64,000 nt of DNA from Alcaligenes faecalis (GTDB lineage Bacteria > Pseudomonadota > Gammaproteobacteria > Burkholderiales > Burkholderiaceae_B). Where the stretch lies: the NCBI RefSeq assembly GCF_041521385.1, contig NZ_CP168006.1, forward strand, positions 1,002,879 through 1,066,878, in the 5' to 3' direction. The position numbers were made by a program, and so were the translations under genes. This document shows positions 31,495 through 40,928 of this stretch, in pieces. The notes beneath the pieces were generated by a model that was given only the letters and a program-made list of their open reading frames with translations, was not told the DNA's origin and ran no database searches. The first letter of the stretch is position 1. Every line of letters begins with the position of its first letter.

Positions 31495-34400
31495 TTAACG
31501 TTGCAACGCAGCCCAGGCTTTTTCCAGGCGCTTGACCGAAACCGGCATGGGGGTGCGTAACTCTTGCGCAAACAAGGACACGCGCAGTTCTTCCAGCATC
31601 CAGCGAAAGTCCCGCAAACCGCTATCCGTTGCGCCTTTGAGCGCGGCTAGGGCACGCTGGTACTTGGTCAGCAAGACGGACATATCCTGCATCAATCGTT
31701 TATCGCGGGCCGGATCGGCACGCAGCTTGTCCACCCGTGTTTGTACGGCTTTCAAATAACGCGGCATATGAGCCAACTGCACGTATTCATTGCTTTCCAA
31801 AAACATGGTAGGCATCAAGGCATTCAATTGCTGCTGTATGTCTTTCAAGGCCTCGGGATGCGCTTTGACTTGCACCAGTTTTTTCTGAGCGGCACTCCAC
31901 TCATTCAGAATCTGCCCGGCCAGGCGCGCCACCTCCTGAGCCACCAGCCCCAACCGGCTACGGCCTTCCTGCACACGGGCCTCGAACTGGGCCTGATTCT
32001 TGGGCCAGGGTTCCATCATGCAGGACTGTTCCAGAGCCACATCAATAATCTGGTCACGCAATTGTTCCTGCGTCCCCAGATTGATGTACAGCATGCTGAT
32101 GCGGGTCAGATCCGTAATGTTCTTTTCCAGAAAGCGCACCTGCTCGCGCAAAGCCAGGCGGAACAGGCGGCGCAAACCCAATCGGTGTTGACGCTGAGCC
32201 TGGGCCGGGTCGTCAAATACATCCAGATCGCAATGGGTTTTCTTGTCGATCAAGGCCGGGTAGCCCATAAAGCTGCGGCCCTTGCGCTTGATTTCCATCA
32301 GCTCGGGCAGTTCACCAAAACTCCAGCTAGTCAGTTGCTCGTGATCCAGCACTTGCGCCACCTGTTCATCACTGGCGGCCATTTGCTGGAAGGAGGCCTG
32401 GGCCTGACGGCCATGCTCGGCCTTGAGCTGATCCAGATTGCGCCCACCCGACAACATGCGGCCATGCTCGTCAATCACCCGAAAGTTCATGAACAAGTGT
32501 GTCGCCAGCGTCTCGGGCTTGAAATCGCTGCGCTGCGGTCTTTGCTTGACCTGCACCCACATATCCTGGGAAATCGCGTCCAGCAGGCTCATGCCCGGAT
32601 CAGCCGCTTTTTCAAACCAGCGTTGGTGGAAGGCGGCAGCGTAATCCGGCAGCGGCACGCAGTGGCGACGAATACGCTGCGGCAAGGATTTCAGCAAAGC
32701 CAGCACTTTTTCTTTCAACATGCCGGGCACCAGCCATTCGCAACGCGCGGCGTCAATCTGGTTCAAGGCGAACAAGGGGACGCTCAAGGTCACCCCATCG
32801 CGCACCGAGCCCGGCTCGAAGTGATAGTCCAGCGCCATCTTCACGCCCTGCCACTCAACCGAGCGCGGGAACACCTCGGTGGTGATACCGGCGGCGTCGT
32901 GCTGCATCAGCTCGTCGCGGTTCAGCTCCAGGCCCTTGGCCTCTTCTTTGGACAAGCCCTTGAACCACTTTTCCAAGGTGGCGGTCTGATACACATCCTT
33001 GGGAATGCGCTGATCGTAAAAGGCGTAGATCAGTTCCTCATCCACCAGAATGTCAGGACGACGAGACTGGTGCTCCAAACGCTCTACCGCCTGAATTTGC
33101 TGACGGTTATGACGCAGGAAAGGCAGCTTGGAATCAATCTCGCCCGGCACCAGAGCCTGGCGCAAGAACAATTCGCGGGCCTGCACCGGATCAATGCGGC
33201 CAAAGTGAATGCGACGACCACTGTAAATCAGCAAGCCGTACAAGGTAGCGCGTTCGTTGGCTACCACTTGGCCAGCTTTCTTCTCCCAACGCGGATCGCC
33301 CCAGGTTTTACGCAGCAAATGGGCGCCAACTTTTTCAATCCATTGCGGCTCGATACGCGCCACACAGCGGGCAAAGAGTCGCGTGGTTTCCATCAACTCG
33401 CCAGCCAGAATCCAGCGGCCTGCTTTCTTGACCAGCTTGGAACCGGGGTGAATCACAAAGCGCAATTCACGCGTGCCTTGATACACGCCGGTTTCTTCGC
33501 TCTTGTAGCCAATATTGCCGATCAAACCCGTCAACAAGGCCAGATGAACTTGCTCATACGTGGCTGCCGAGGGGTTGGCGACCCAACGCTGCTCCTGCAC
33601 CAGGCTACGCAATTGGGTATGAACATCACGCCATTCCCGAATACGCAAAGGGGACAACAAAGCCTGTTTGACGCTATTGGCAAACTTGCGCTGCGAGCTT
33701 TGCTCCTGCGACAGCTCTTCCAGCCAGTTCCACAACTTCACGTAGGACAAAAACTCGGACTTGTCATCATTGAAACGGGCATGGGCCTGATTGGCTGCTT
33801 CACGCTCATGAACAGGTCGATCACGCGGGTCTTGCACAGACATGGCCGAGGCCACAATCAGCATTTCCGTCAAACAATGGTGTTCGTGACCAGCCAGAAT
33901 CATGCGAGCTACACGCGGGTCCACCGGCAGCTTGGCCAGGGAACGGCCTACCTTGGTCAGGCGTTGTTGTTCATCCAGCGCACCGAGCTCTTGCAGAATT
34001 TGATAGCCATCGGCAATGGCGCGGCCAGTCGGTGGCTCCACAAAGGGGAAGGTTTCCACATCGTCCAGATGCAGGGCCTTCATGCGCAGAATCACCGAGG
34101 CCAGCGAAGAACGCAGAATCTCGGGATCGGTAAAGGGAGGACGGCTCTTGAAATCCTGCTCGTCATACAGACGGATACAGACACCGGGACCGATACGGCC
34201 GCAACGCCCTGCCCGCTGGCTGGCCGAGGCCTGGCTGATCGCCTCGATACGCAACTGTTCGACCTTGTTGCGCCAGGAATAACGCTTGATGCGCGCCAAG
34301 CCGCTATCGACCACAAAGCGAATGCCAGGTACGGTCAGCGACGTTTCTGCCACGTTGGTGGCCAACACTACACGGCGCGCATTGCCTTTGGGTCGGAAAA

Positions 34401-35286
34401 TACGTTCCTGATCCGCTTGCGACAGGCGCGCAAACAAAGGCAGGATCACGGTATTGATGGGTTTTTCTTTTTCCAGCGCCTCGGTGGCTTCGCGGATTTC
34501 GCGCTCGCCGGGCAGGAACACCAGAATATCGCCAGTACCGTGTCGGGCGCATTCCTGCACCGCATCCACAATGCCTTGCATCAAATCCCGCTCTTCCTCG
34601 GAGGCAGAACGGCGCGCTTCGGCATCGACCAAGGACGGGTCCAGAATCGGGCGATACACAATATCGACGGGGTACAGACGGCCCGACACTTCGATCACCG
34701 GTGCCTTCTTGCCCTTGTGGGCAAAGTGCTGCGCGAAACGCTCGGCATCAATCGTGGCCGAGGTAATGATCAGCTTCAGGTCCGGACGCCGTGGCAGCAG
34801 TTGCTTTAAAAAGCCCAGTAGGAAGTCAATGTTCAGACTGCGTTCATGGGCCTCGTCAATAATGATGGTGTCGTAGCGGCTTAACAGGGGATCGCGCTGG
34901 GATTCGGCCAGCAAGATCCCGTCTGTCATCAACTTGATGGCCGAGCGCGGCCCGGTCTTGTCATTAAAGCGGATTTGGTACCCTACCCAGTCACCAATCT
35001 CCGACTGCAGCTCCTGGGCAATACGCTTGGCGACCGACGTGGCCGCCAACCGACGCGGCTGGGTATGGCCAATAATCTTGCCCTGCAGGCCACGGCCCAG
35101 CTCCAGACAGATTTTGGGTAACTGGGTGGTTTTACCCGAGCCGGTTTCACCACACACAATGACCACCTGATGGTCTTTGATCGCCTGCGCAATTTCGGCT
35201 CGTCGGGCGCTGACTGGCAGGTCATCAGGATAAGAAATTGTTGGTAAAGAGTGTGGGTTTTCAGTCAATTCGTCGGACTCGTGCAT
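31495..35286 (-). CDS. hrpA: ATP-dependent RNA helicase HrpA
   Basis: This 1263-residue DEAH-box helicase has motif I GETGSGKTTQLPK at 46-58, motif II DEAH near 144, the SAT motif in ITSATIDAERF, and QRAGRCGR. Helicase-associated domains and a long C-terminal DUF3418 region follow. HrpA relieves stalled ribosome collisions in E. coli. A very long open frame on the opposite strand (over 1000 codons) is only a codon-bias shadow. The gene diverges from argA with 72 bases between them, where a TATAAT lies on the hrpA side. Confidence 0.95.
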   Translation of the reverse strand: MHESDELTENPHSLPTISYPDDLPVSARRAEIAQAIKDHQVVIVCGETGSGKTTQLPKICLELGRGLQGKIIGHTQPRRLAATSVAKRIAQELQSEIGDWVGYQIRFNDKTGPRSAIKLMTDGILLAESQRDPLLSRYDTIIIDEAHERSLNIDFLLGFLKQLLPRRPDLKLIITSATIDAERFAQHFAHKGKKAPVIEVSGRLYPVDIVYRPILDPSLVDAEARRSASEEERDLMQGIVDAVQECARHGTGDILVFLPGEREIREATEALEKEKPINTVILPLFARLSQADQERIFRPKGNARRVVLATNVAETSLTVPGIRFVVDSGLARIKRYSWRNKVEQLRIEAISQASASQRAGRCGRIGPGVCIRLYDEQDFKSRPPFTDPEILRSSLASVILRMKALHLDDVETFPFVEPPTGRAIADGYQILQELGALDEQQRLTKVGRSLAKLPVDPRVARMILAGHEHHCLTEMLIVASAMSVQDPRDRPVHEREAANQAHARFNDDKSEFLSYVKLWNWLEELSQEQSSQRKFANSVKQALLSPLRIREWRDVHTQLRSLVQEQRWVANPSAATYEQVHLALLTGLIGNIGYKSEETGVYQGTRELRFVIHPGSKLVKKAGRWILAGELMETTRLFARCVARIEPQWIEKVGAHLLRKTWGDPRWEKKAGQVVANERATLYGLLIYSGRRIHFGRIDPVQARELFLRQALVPGEIDSKLPFLRHNRQQIQAVERLEHQSRRPDILVDEELIYAFYDQRIPKDVYQTATLEKWFKGLSKEEAKGLELNRDELMQHDAAGITTEVFPRSVEWQGVKMALDYHFEPGSVRDGVTLSVPLFALNQIDAARCEWLVPGMLKEKVLALLKSLPQRIRRHCVPLPDYAAAFHQRWFEKAADPGMSLLDAISQDMWVQVKQRPQRSDFKPETLATHLFMNFRVIDEHGRMLSGGRNLDQLKAEHGRQAQASFQQMAASDEQVAQVLDHEQLTSWSFGELPELMEIKRKGRSFMGYPALIDKKTHCDLDVFDDPAQAQRQHRLGLRRLFRLALREQVRFLEKNITDLTRISMLYINLGTQEQLRDQIIDVALEQSCMMEPWPKNQAQFEARVQEGRSRLGLVAQEVARLAGQILNEWSAAQKKLVQVKAHPEALKDIQQQLNALMPTMFLESNEYVQLAHMPRYLKAVQTRVDKLRADPARDKRLMQDMSVLLTKYQRALAALKGATDSGLRDFRWMLEELRVSLFAQELRTPMPVSVKRLEKAWAALQR

Positions 35287-35358
35287 GAAAGGTAGTTTCT
35301 GGTACAGACATCATTATAATTTTGGCTTGAAACCATTTGGACGCAAAGATCCCCCGCA

Positions 35359-36714
35359 ATGAACACAGACATCCCCGACTCGTACAACGCCATCGAAACA
35401 CCTGATGAATCCCAGGCACAATTTGTGCGATGGTTCAGGGAAGTGGCGCCTTATGTACACGACTTTCGAGGCAAGACGTTCGTGGTGGCCTTTGGGGGCG
35501 AGCTCATCAATGATGGATTGCTCTATACCCTGATCCCGGACTTGTCACTGCTATCGGCGCTGGGCATCAAGCTGGTGCTGGTGCATGGCTCACGCCCTCA
35601 AGTCAATGAACAGCTACGCCTGAAAGGGGAAACCACACAATTTGGCCGTGGTACCGAGCCGACCAGCGCCGTCGCTCTGGAATGCGCCAAAGAAGCTGCC
35701 GGTGAAGTTCGCCTGGATATTGAAGCCGCATTCAGCCAGGGTTTGCCCAACACCCCCATGTCGCATGCCCAAATTCGCATTATTTCGGGCAACTTTGTGA
35801 CGGCGCGTCCTGTGGGTGTGATTGATGGCCTGGACTTCAAGCACTCTGGCGCGGTGCGCAAGCTGGATGTGGACGCCATGCGCGTCATCCTGAATCAAGG
35901 TGCGCTTATTCTACTCTCTCCCTTGGGTTTTTCTCCAACCGGAGAGGCGTTTACCCTGGACATGGAGGATCTGGCGACCAGCACGGCCATCGCCCTGCGC
36001 GCTGAAAAACTGATTTTCCTGACACCGGAGCATATTGGACACTCCAATAATCTGGACATTGATTCGGAACTGGCCCGTGCCGATGCCGATGGCCTGCTGG
36101 CCTCGGGCAAGCTGGACGAGGACTGCTCCACCTTTTTGCGCTATGCCTCGCAAGCCGTCAAACGCGGCATTGCCCGTGCACACCTGGTGCCCTACAAGCA
36201 AGACGGCAGCATTTTGCTGGAGATCTTCACCCACGACGGGGTAGGCACCATGGTGGTGGAAGATACCTTGGACGACTTGCGCCCAGCCAATCTGGATGAT
36301 GTGGGTGCGATTGTGCAGTTGATCGAGCCACTGGAAATTGACGGCACCCTGGTGCCCCGTGGTCGCTCTGTGATTGAGCGTGAAGTGGAGCAGTTCACGG
36401 TCCTGGAGCACGACGGCATTATTTACGGCTGCGTCGCCCTGATCCCCTACGAAGAAGAAAGCATGGCCGAGATGGCTTGTTTAATCGTACACCCAGAATG
36501 GCAAGGCTCAGGCGAAGGCGAGATCCTTTTGCGTCACACCGAAGCCAAGGCCCGTGCAGCCGGCTTCAAGCGCCTGTTCGTCCTGACCACCCGCACATCG
36601 CACTGGTTTATCAAACGCGGTTTTGTGCAAGGTGGCGTATCGGATCTGCCCAAGGGCAAGCAGTCGCATTACAACCGTTCGCGCAACAGTATGGTCTTTA
36701 TCAAGAAGCTCTAA
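35359..36714 (+). CDS. argA: Amino-acid N-acetyltransferase (N-acetylglutamate synthase)
   Basis: This is the first enzyme of arginine synthesis: glutamate plus acetyl-CoA gives N-acetylglutamate. The 451-residue protein has an N-terminal amino-acid-kinase-like regulatory domain (KTFVVAFGGELI, LVLVHGSRPQV, and the arginine site in this domain) and a C-terminal GNAT domain from about 300, with AEMACLIVHPEWQGSGEGEI as the acetyl-CoA loop. Feedback inhibition by arginine is expected from the family. It diverges from hrpA and precedes yggX. Confidence 0.95.
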   Translation: MNTDIPDSYNAIETPDESQAQFVRWFREVAPYVHDFRGKTFVVAFGGELINDGLLYTLIPDLSLLSALGIKLVLVHGSRPQVNEQLRLKGETTQFGRGTEPTSAVALECAKEAAGEVRLDIEAAFSQGLPNTPMSHAQIRIISGNFVTARPVGVIDGLDFKHSGAVRKLDVDAMRVILNQGALILLSPLGFSPTGEAFTLDMEDLATSTAIALRAEKLIFLTPEHIGHSNNLDIDSELARADADGLLASGKLDEDCSTFLRYASQAVKRGIARAHLVPYKQDGSILLEIFTHDGVGTMVVEDTLDDLRPANLDDVGAIVQLIEPLEIDGTLVPRGRSVIEREVEQFTVLEHDGIIYGCVALIPYEEESMAEMACLIVHPEWQGSGEGEILLRHTEAKARAAGFKRLFVLTTRTSHWFIKRGFVQGGVSDLPKGKQSHYNRSRNSMVFIKKL

Positions 36715-36761
36715 GCCTTTGCGCTGAACTTCCAAGGTCCTGCCCACTGCAAAAAAACAGG

Positions 36762-36787
36762 CAAGGCGATGCCCACGCATCGCCTTG
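36762..36787. terminator. Hairpin in the argA-yggX spacer
   Basis: Perfect 11-base arms CAAGGCGATGC/GCATCGCCTTG enclose CCAC. The T-rich tail lies on the minus strand side (seven T after CCTG), so it is canonical only against minus-strand transcription. On the plus strand it may still attenuate argA read-through. Confidence 0.5.
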
Positions 36788-36921
36788 GTGTCATCAAGCC
36801 CGGGCATGATGGGCGGCCAATCATTCGCTTGGCACATCAAGCCGCCACCGGGCTGGTTTGACGACCTTTATGCCCTCAGTACAATACGCCCATTCAAGTA
36901 TTTGATTAGAAAGGAACGCAT

Positions 36922-37194
36922 ATGGCACGCATGATTCACTGTGTGAAGCTGAAACAGGAAGCCGAGGGCCTGGAGTTTCCCCCCTATCCCGGCGAGCTGG
37001 GTACCAAGATCTGGCACTCGATTTCCAAACAGGCCTGGGCCAACTGGATGGACGTGCAAACCCGTCTGGTGAACGAGAACCGCCTGAACCTGGCTGATGC
37101 CCGTGCCCGCACGTACTTGAAAGAACAGATGGAGCAATATCTGTTTGAAGACAAGGACGTGGAAGCCGATGGTTTTACTGCTCCTTCCGCCTAA
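36922..37194 (+). CDS. yggX: Fe(2+)-trafficking / oxidative damage protection protein YggX
   Basis: This 90-residue protein belongs to the YggX family, which protects Fe-S clusters from oxidative damage. It keeps the invariant cysteine in MIHCVKLK (C7) and the signature segments [25 protein letters not shown] and NENRLN. The family size matches exactly. The gene has its own spacer after argA and a strong terminator after it, so it is probably a single transcription unit. Confidence 0.95.
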   Translation: MARMIHCVKLKQEAEGLEFPPYPGELGTKIWHSISKQAWANWMDVQTRLVNENRLNLADARARTYLKEQMEQYLFEDKDVEADGFTAPSA

Positions 37195-37226
37195 GACCAA
37201 ACCCACACGCTGACCACCACTTACAG

Positions 37227-37264
37227 ACCCCGGAGCATGACCTCGTGCTCCGGGGTTTCTTTAT
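37227..37264 (+). terminator. Intrinsic terminator of yggX
   Basis: An 11-bp stem ACCCCGGAGCA/TGCTCCGGGGT with an 8-base loop is followed by TTCTTTATT. It starts about 30 bases after the stop codon. Confidence 0.88.
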
Positions 37265-37621
37265 TTCTGCTCCCGTTTCCTTGCCTTTCCCTCCACCAGA
37301 CTTACCGTGTCTTCTCTTTTGCTGCCAAGCAAAAAAGTAATCAAATGAAACGCTGCGCGACAAATCAGTTTCAGACTGGTTAAAAATCAAAAGAAATGAT
37401 CATTTTCTATAATTACGAATAGCCTTAACGCACAAAATCACGGCTGGCCTGAATGTGCCTGCACAGCCCCCAAGCCAAGTATGAAGCGCAGCACAAGCAC
37501 AGGAATAATGCTGCAGGGAGCGGGCCCATCACGTGCCCATGTCTGAGCAGCCAAGTTCGCGCCTTGCGCCGGGCCTGAACAGCACAGCCACTTACTGCTT
37601 TACCCACAGGAAAAGAAGTTC
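37265..37621. other. Non-coding spacer with palindrome and -10-like box
   Basis: There is no gene in these 357 bases. A perfect 12-base palindrome AAATGATCATTT (37394-37405) is followed directly by a consensus -10 TATAAT (37408-37413), about 210 bases before the EAL gene. This could be an operator-promoter pair for that gene, although no good -35 is visible. Confidence 0.4.
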
Positions 37622-38908
37622 ATGTGCCGCCTAGACCTCCCCGAGACTGATCAGTGCTCCACCCACCTGCGCCTGTGGCTGGTCAACCTGAGCTACTTGA
37701 AGGCCTTGTATGGGCCGCAGTTCCATGCTTTTGTGCTGGACACGGTGCAACAAAGGCTGCTGGATTGTGGGCTGAATACAGACGAGATCCTTATACAGGG
37801 GGATTTTGTCCTGATTGCCCTCCAGCAACTGGGTAAACAGAACCGCTTCAAGCGCACCCACCCCAACGCACTGGCTCAATTACTGGGCGCGGCCCTGGAG
37901 TGCGATCCCATCACTCAGGACGAGCATCGTATCTACTTGCATACACAATTGGCCTATCACTACGACAGCCGACAGTACGATACAGACCTGCTCCACCCTC
38001 CGACTCCCAACCCCTGCTCTCACAACCATCCGGCCACACTGGCCGTCTGGCACAAGGTCTGGGCCAAGACCTACCGGGACGATATGAGCCTGGCGGTGCG
38101 TATGCTGGATGACTTGCAAAACGGCGTATTGGTACTGGCTTTTCAGCGCCTCTTTCACCTCGGTGAGCAACACAAAAATAAAGACTTTTATGAAGAGGCG
38201 CTGATTCGCCACTGCAGCGGTGCTGATTATTCCCTGCCCGAAGCGATTGCCGCCTTGGAGCGACTGGGACTGATTTCGCGACTAGATCGCAGTGTGCTGG
38301 GCAGTGTGGTGAAACTGCTCAGCACACAAGCGACACTGTGTCTGGGTGCCAACCTGTCCGCCGGTTCTTTGCAAGATGACTTGTGGTGGCAAGATTTGTT
38401 CAGCTATTTGGACAGCCGCCCGGATATCGCCCAGCGCCTGATTCTGGAAGTGACTGAAACCGGTACCATTGCCCACAAACCCACGGCGCTGCGTCTGATT
38501 GCACAGTTGCAGAACCTGGGCGTGCGCATTGCGCTGGACGACACCGGCTCAGGCAACAGTACCCTGTCCTTTCTGGCCCAGACCCACGCTGACATTATCA
38601 AAATTGATCGTTCTATTTTGCTGCGGGCGCGTAGCCCTGGGCAACCCGCCCACTTGTTGCGCAATCTGGTCAATGTCTGCGCCGATTACTGCCCCTATGT
38701 CGTCATTGAAGGGGTGGAGGACGAAACTGACCTTGAGTTTGTCCGCCAGTCCGGCGCACACGGCGCACAAGGCTATCTACTGGCCTTGCCCACCCTGACC
38801 CCTTCCTGGTGGAACTCACCGGCTTTGATCACCGTGCAGGATGCGGTGCTTGTTCGCACTCAGTTCTATCCCGGCCACGCTCCCACAGGCTACGGCCTTG
38901 ATTTTTGA
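37622..38908 (+). CDS. EAL-domain protein with degenerate GGDEF (probable c-di-GMP phosphodiesterase)
   Basis: The 428-residue cytoplasmic protein has a vestigial GGDEF-like part at the N-terminus (about 15-75), where the signature loop reads LIQGDFVLIAL. An EAL domain follows from about 160. Its expected catalytic and metal residues can be traced: EAL in FYEEALIRH, N in GANLSAG, E in LEVTETG, DD in IALDDTGSGN, K in IIKIDRS, E in VIEGVEDE and Q in AQGYLLA. It is therefore likely able to hydrolyse c-di-GMP, though the lead motif context is unusual. No membrane segment or PAS sensor is present. Confidence 0.82.
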   Translation: MCRLDLPETDQCSTHLRLWLVNLSYLKALYGPQFHAFVLDTVQQRLLDCGLNTDEILIQGDFVLIALQQLGKQNRFKRTHPNALAQLLGAALECDPITQDEHRIYLHTQLAYHYDSRQYDTDLLHPPTPNPCSHNHPATLAVWHKVWAKTYRDDMSLAVRMLDDLQNGVLVLAFQRLFHLGEQHKNKDFYEEALIRHCSGADYSLPEAIAALERLGLISRLDRSVLGSVVKLLSTQATLCLGANLSAGSLQDDLWWQDLFSYLDSRPDIAQRLILEVTETGTIAHKPTALRLIAQLQNLGVRIALDDTGSGNSTLSFLAQTHADIIKIDRSILLRARSPGQPAHLLRNLVNVCADYCPYVVIEGVEDETDLEFVRQSGAHGAQGYLLALPTLTPSWWNSPALITVQDAVLVRTQFYPGHAPTGYGLDF

Positions 38909-38960
38909 AACGTGGCTGTCCTGATAAGAACAGACTGCTTTTCACCGTCCTGAAAGCAAA

Positions 38961-38990
38961 CAAGCCTTGCATGAAACCATGCAAGGCTTG
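38961..38990 (-). terminator. Terminator of phoU
   Basis: Perfect 12-base arms CAAGCCTTGCAT/ATGCAAGGCTTG enclose 6 bases. On the minus strand TTTGCTTT follows, which suits phoU; the plus-strand tail has no T-tract. Confidence 0.7.
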
Positions 38991-39011
38991 ACGCAAGAAG
39001 GCCAGGATTAA

Positions 39012-39746
39012 TCAGGCTTTGTCTTCGGATTCCGGCTCGGGCAACGGTTCACCACGTGCTGTACGCTCGGTGTTTTTCACTCCGGTGTGACGCACATCAT
39101 CGCCACGCACCATGTAGATCACGCGTTCGGCCATGTTCTTGGCATGGTCACCAATGCGCTCCAGCGCACGGGCGATAAAAATCAGGTCAATAGAGTGCGA
39201 GATCGTGCGCGGGTCTTCAATCATGTACGTGATGATGTGACGCAACGAGCCTTTCCACTCACGATCCACCTCCTTGTCGCTGCGCACAATCTGTGCCGCA
39301 TGCACGGCGTCCTGGCGCGCAAAGGCATCCAGCACGTCATTGATCATGCCAGCGACCGAAGAGCTCATATGACGCAGCTCGACCACCGGCTCGTAGCCAG
39401 CGGTACCTTCGTGCAGACGACGCGCCATCTTGGCGATGCGCTCGGCCTCGTCCCCGCAACGTTCCATGTCGGTCAGCATTTTGGAGATGGACAGCAACAT
39501 GCGCAAGTCAATGGCAGTAGGCTGATTACGGGCGATCAGGTTGGTGATGCGCTCGTCAATCTCCACTTCCAGGCGGTTGATGTCTTTTTCACGCTCGCGA
39601 ACCTGGTCAACCAGCGACATATCCCCGGTTTGCAGGGCTTCGGTCGCACTGCGAACCATCGATTCAACAATACCGCCCATCTGCAAAAACAGCGAACGGG
39701 TGGCCTCCAGATCGGAGTGAAACTGCTTATTGGTATGTTCGTTCAT
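39012..39746 (-). CDS. phoU: Phosphate transport system regulator PhoU
   Basis: This 244-residue all-helical protein has two PhoU repeats with the metal-binding segments CGDEAERIAKMARRL and IARALERIGDHAKNMAERV. PhoU links the Pst transporter to PhoR and represses the Pho regulon at high phosphate. The ATG at 39746 follows an AGAAGG ribosome site and is preferred over the start at 39767. No pst or phoBR genes are adjacent, so phoU stands alone here. Confidence 0.94.
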   Translation of the reverse strand: MNEHTNKQFHSDLEATRSLFLQMGGIVESMVRSATEALQTGDMSLVDQVREREKDINRLEVEIDERITNLIARNQPTAIDLRMLLSISKMLTDMERCGDEAERIAKMARRLHEGTAGYEPVVELRHMSSSVAGMINDVLDAFARQDAVHAAQIVRSDKEVDREWKGSLRHIITYMIEDPRTISHSIDLIFIARALERIGDHAKNMAERVIYMVRGDDVRHTGVKNTERTARGEPLPEPESEDKA

Positions 39747-39833
39747 AGTGGCCTTCTGTAACAGCAAAATGGCTCGCGCCTGCGCTTAATCCGTGCATAG
39801 ATTAAGCACCGATTATGACAGAGACATTAAAAT

Positions 39834-40517
39834 TCAGAAACCGTTGCCAGACAGGGTGCGTACACCTTGTTGACCCGCAATCAAAGCCACACTGGCCGGA
39901 GCAATCGCGAACAGACCGCAACACACCACACCGGGCATATTGTTGATACGCGCTTCCAAAGCAGCAGGGTTTTCAATGGACAGACCAGACACGTCCAGAA
40001 TCACGCCACCGTTATCGGTGACAAAGCCCGTGCGCTCGACAGGATTGCCCCCCAGGGCACGCAACTGACGGGCAACCGCATTCTTGGCCATGGGAATCAC
40101 TTCCACCGGCAGGGGAAAAGCCCCCAGTCGATCCACCAGCTTGGAGTCGTCCACAATGCACAGGAACTTGTCCGACACCGAGGCCACGATTTTCTCGCGC
40201 GTCAAAGCGCCACCGCCACCTTTGGTCATGTTCAAAGCCGCATCGATTTCATCGGCACCATCCACATACCAGTCCATGCGTTCGATGGTATTTAAGTCTT
40301 GCACCGCAATACCCAGGCTTTGCAGGCGGGCAGTCGAGCGATCCGAACTGGACGCGGCAGCCTTGAAGGCATGCTTGTGCGCCGCCAGGGCATCAATAAA
40401 CAGATCAACCGTGGAGCCCGTACCCACCCCCAGAATGGAATCAGGGCGCAGGAAAGGAAGGACGTATTCAACGGCGGCCTGAGCCACCTGTTGTTTGAGT
40501 TCGGACTGTGTGTACAT
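39834..40517 (-). CDS. rpiA: Ribose-5-phosphate isomerase A
   Basis: This enzyme interconverts ribose-5-phosphate and ribulose-5-phosphate in the pentose phosphate pathway. The 227-residue protein carries [12 protein letters not shown] at about 31-42, the DGADEID motif with the catalytic acid, and [14 protein letters not shown]. The length fits the family. It is preceded on the same strand by a strong terminator and followed by phoU upstream sequence, so it is likely monocistronic. Confidence 0.96.
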   Translation of the reverse strand: MYTQSELKQQVAQAAVEYVLPFLRPDSILGVGTGSTVDLFIDALAAHKHAFKAAASSSDRSTARLQSLGIAVQDLNTIERMDWYVDGADEIDAALNMTKGGGGALTREKIVASVSDKFLCIVDDSKLVDRLGAFPLPVEVIPMAKNAVARQLRALGGNPVERTGFVTDNGGVILDVSGLSIENPAALEARINNMPGVVCCGLFAIAPASVALIAGQQGVRTLSGNGF

Positions 40518-40533
40518 GGCAAAGATAAAAATC

Positions 40534-40550
40534 GGGGGGCTTGGCCCCCC
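40534..40550 (-). terminator. Terminator ending the polyamine-transport operon
   Basis: A 7-bp G/C stem (GGGGGGC/GCCCCCC) has a 3-base loop. On the minus strand it is followed by GATTTTTAT. It lies between the ArsC-like stop and the rpiA start. Confidence 0.75.
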
Positions 40551-40556
40551 TTTGGT

Positions 40557-40910
40557 TTACTTAAGAAAACGAGCAGCAAATTTGCCTTCGTTAAAACCTA
40601 CGCTGGCTTCCCCCTCGGGGCTGATCAGCAAGGGACGGCGTACCAGAGCAGGAAACTCGGCAATCAAGGCCAACCACTGAGCATCGTCCTGCGGCTCTTT
40701 ACGCTCCGCAGGCAGATTACGCCAGGTCATGGAAGCACGGTTGACCAGTTTGGGCCAGCCACCCAGTTCCTGCGCCCATTGTTGCAAACGGGCCGCTTCC
40801 AAGGGATGTTCGCGGTAATCCACAAAGTTCAACGACAGACCGTTTTGCTCAAACCAGGCAATCGCCTTTTGGCAGGTACTGCAGTTTTTCAACCCATACA
40901 TCGTGAACAC
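40557..40910 (-). CDS. ArsC/Spx-family protein (YffB-like)
   Basis: This 117-residue thioredoxin-fold protein has a CSTC motif at residues 10-13 in MYGLKNCSTCQKA, followed by FVDYREHPL and RRPLLISPEG. It belongs to the Spx/ArsC/YffB group of reductase-like or regulatory proteins. I chose the GTG at 40910, which has AAGGAG 7 bases upstream; a TTG at 40928 lies inside that region. It follows the permease gene closely and ends before a terminator, so it is the last gene of the importer operon. A role in polyamine uptake is not implied. Confidence 0.85.
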   Translation of the reverse strand: MFTMYGLKNCSTCQKAIAWFEQNGLSLNFVDYREHPLEAARLQQWAQELGGWPKLVNRASMTWRNLPAERKEPQDDAQWLALIAEFPALVRRPLLISPEGEASVGFNEGKFAARFLK

Positions 40911-40928
40911 AGCCAGACTCCTTATCAA

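Noticed and set aside
31741..34809. A 1022-codon open frame opposite hrpA
   Set aside because: The minus-strand HrpA has all helicase motifs over the same bases; the plus-strand frame is His/Gln-rich, has no recognisable domain, and is a codon-bias shadow.
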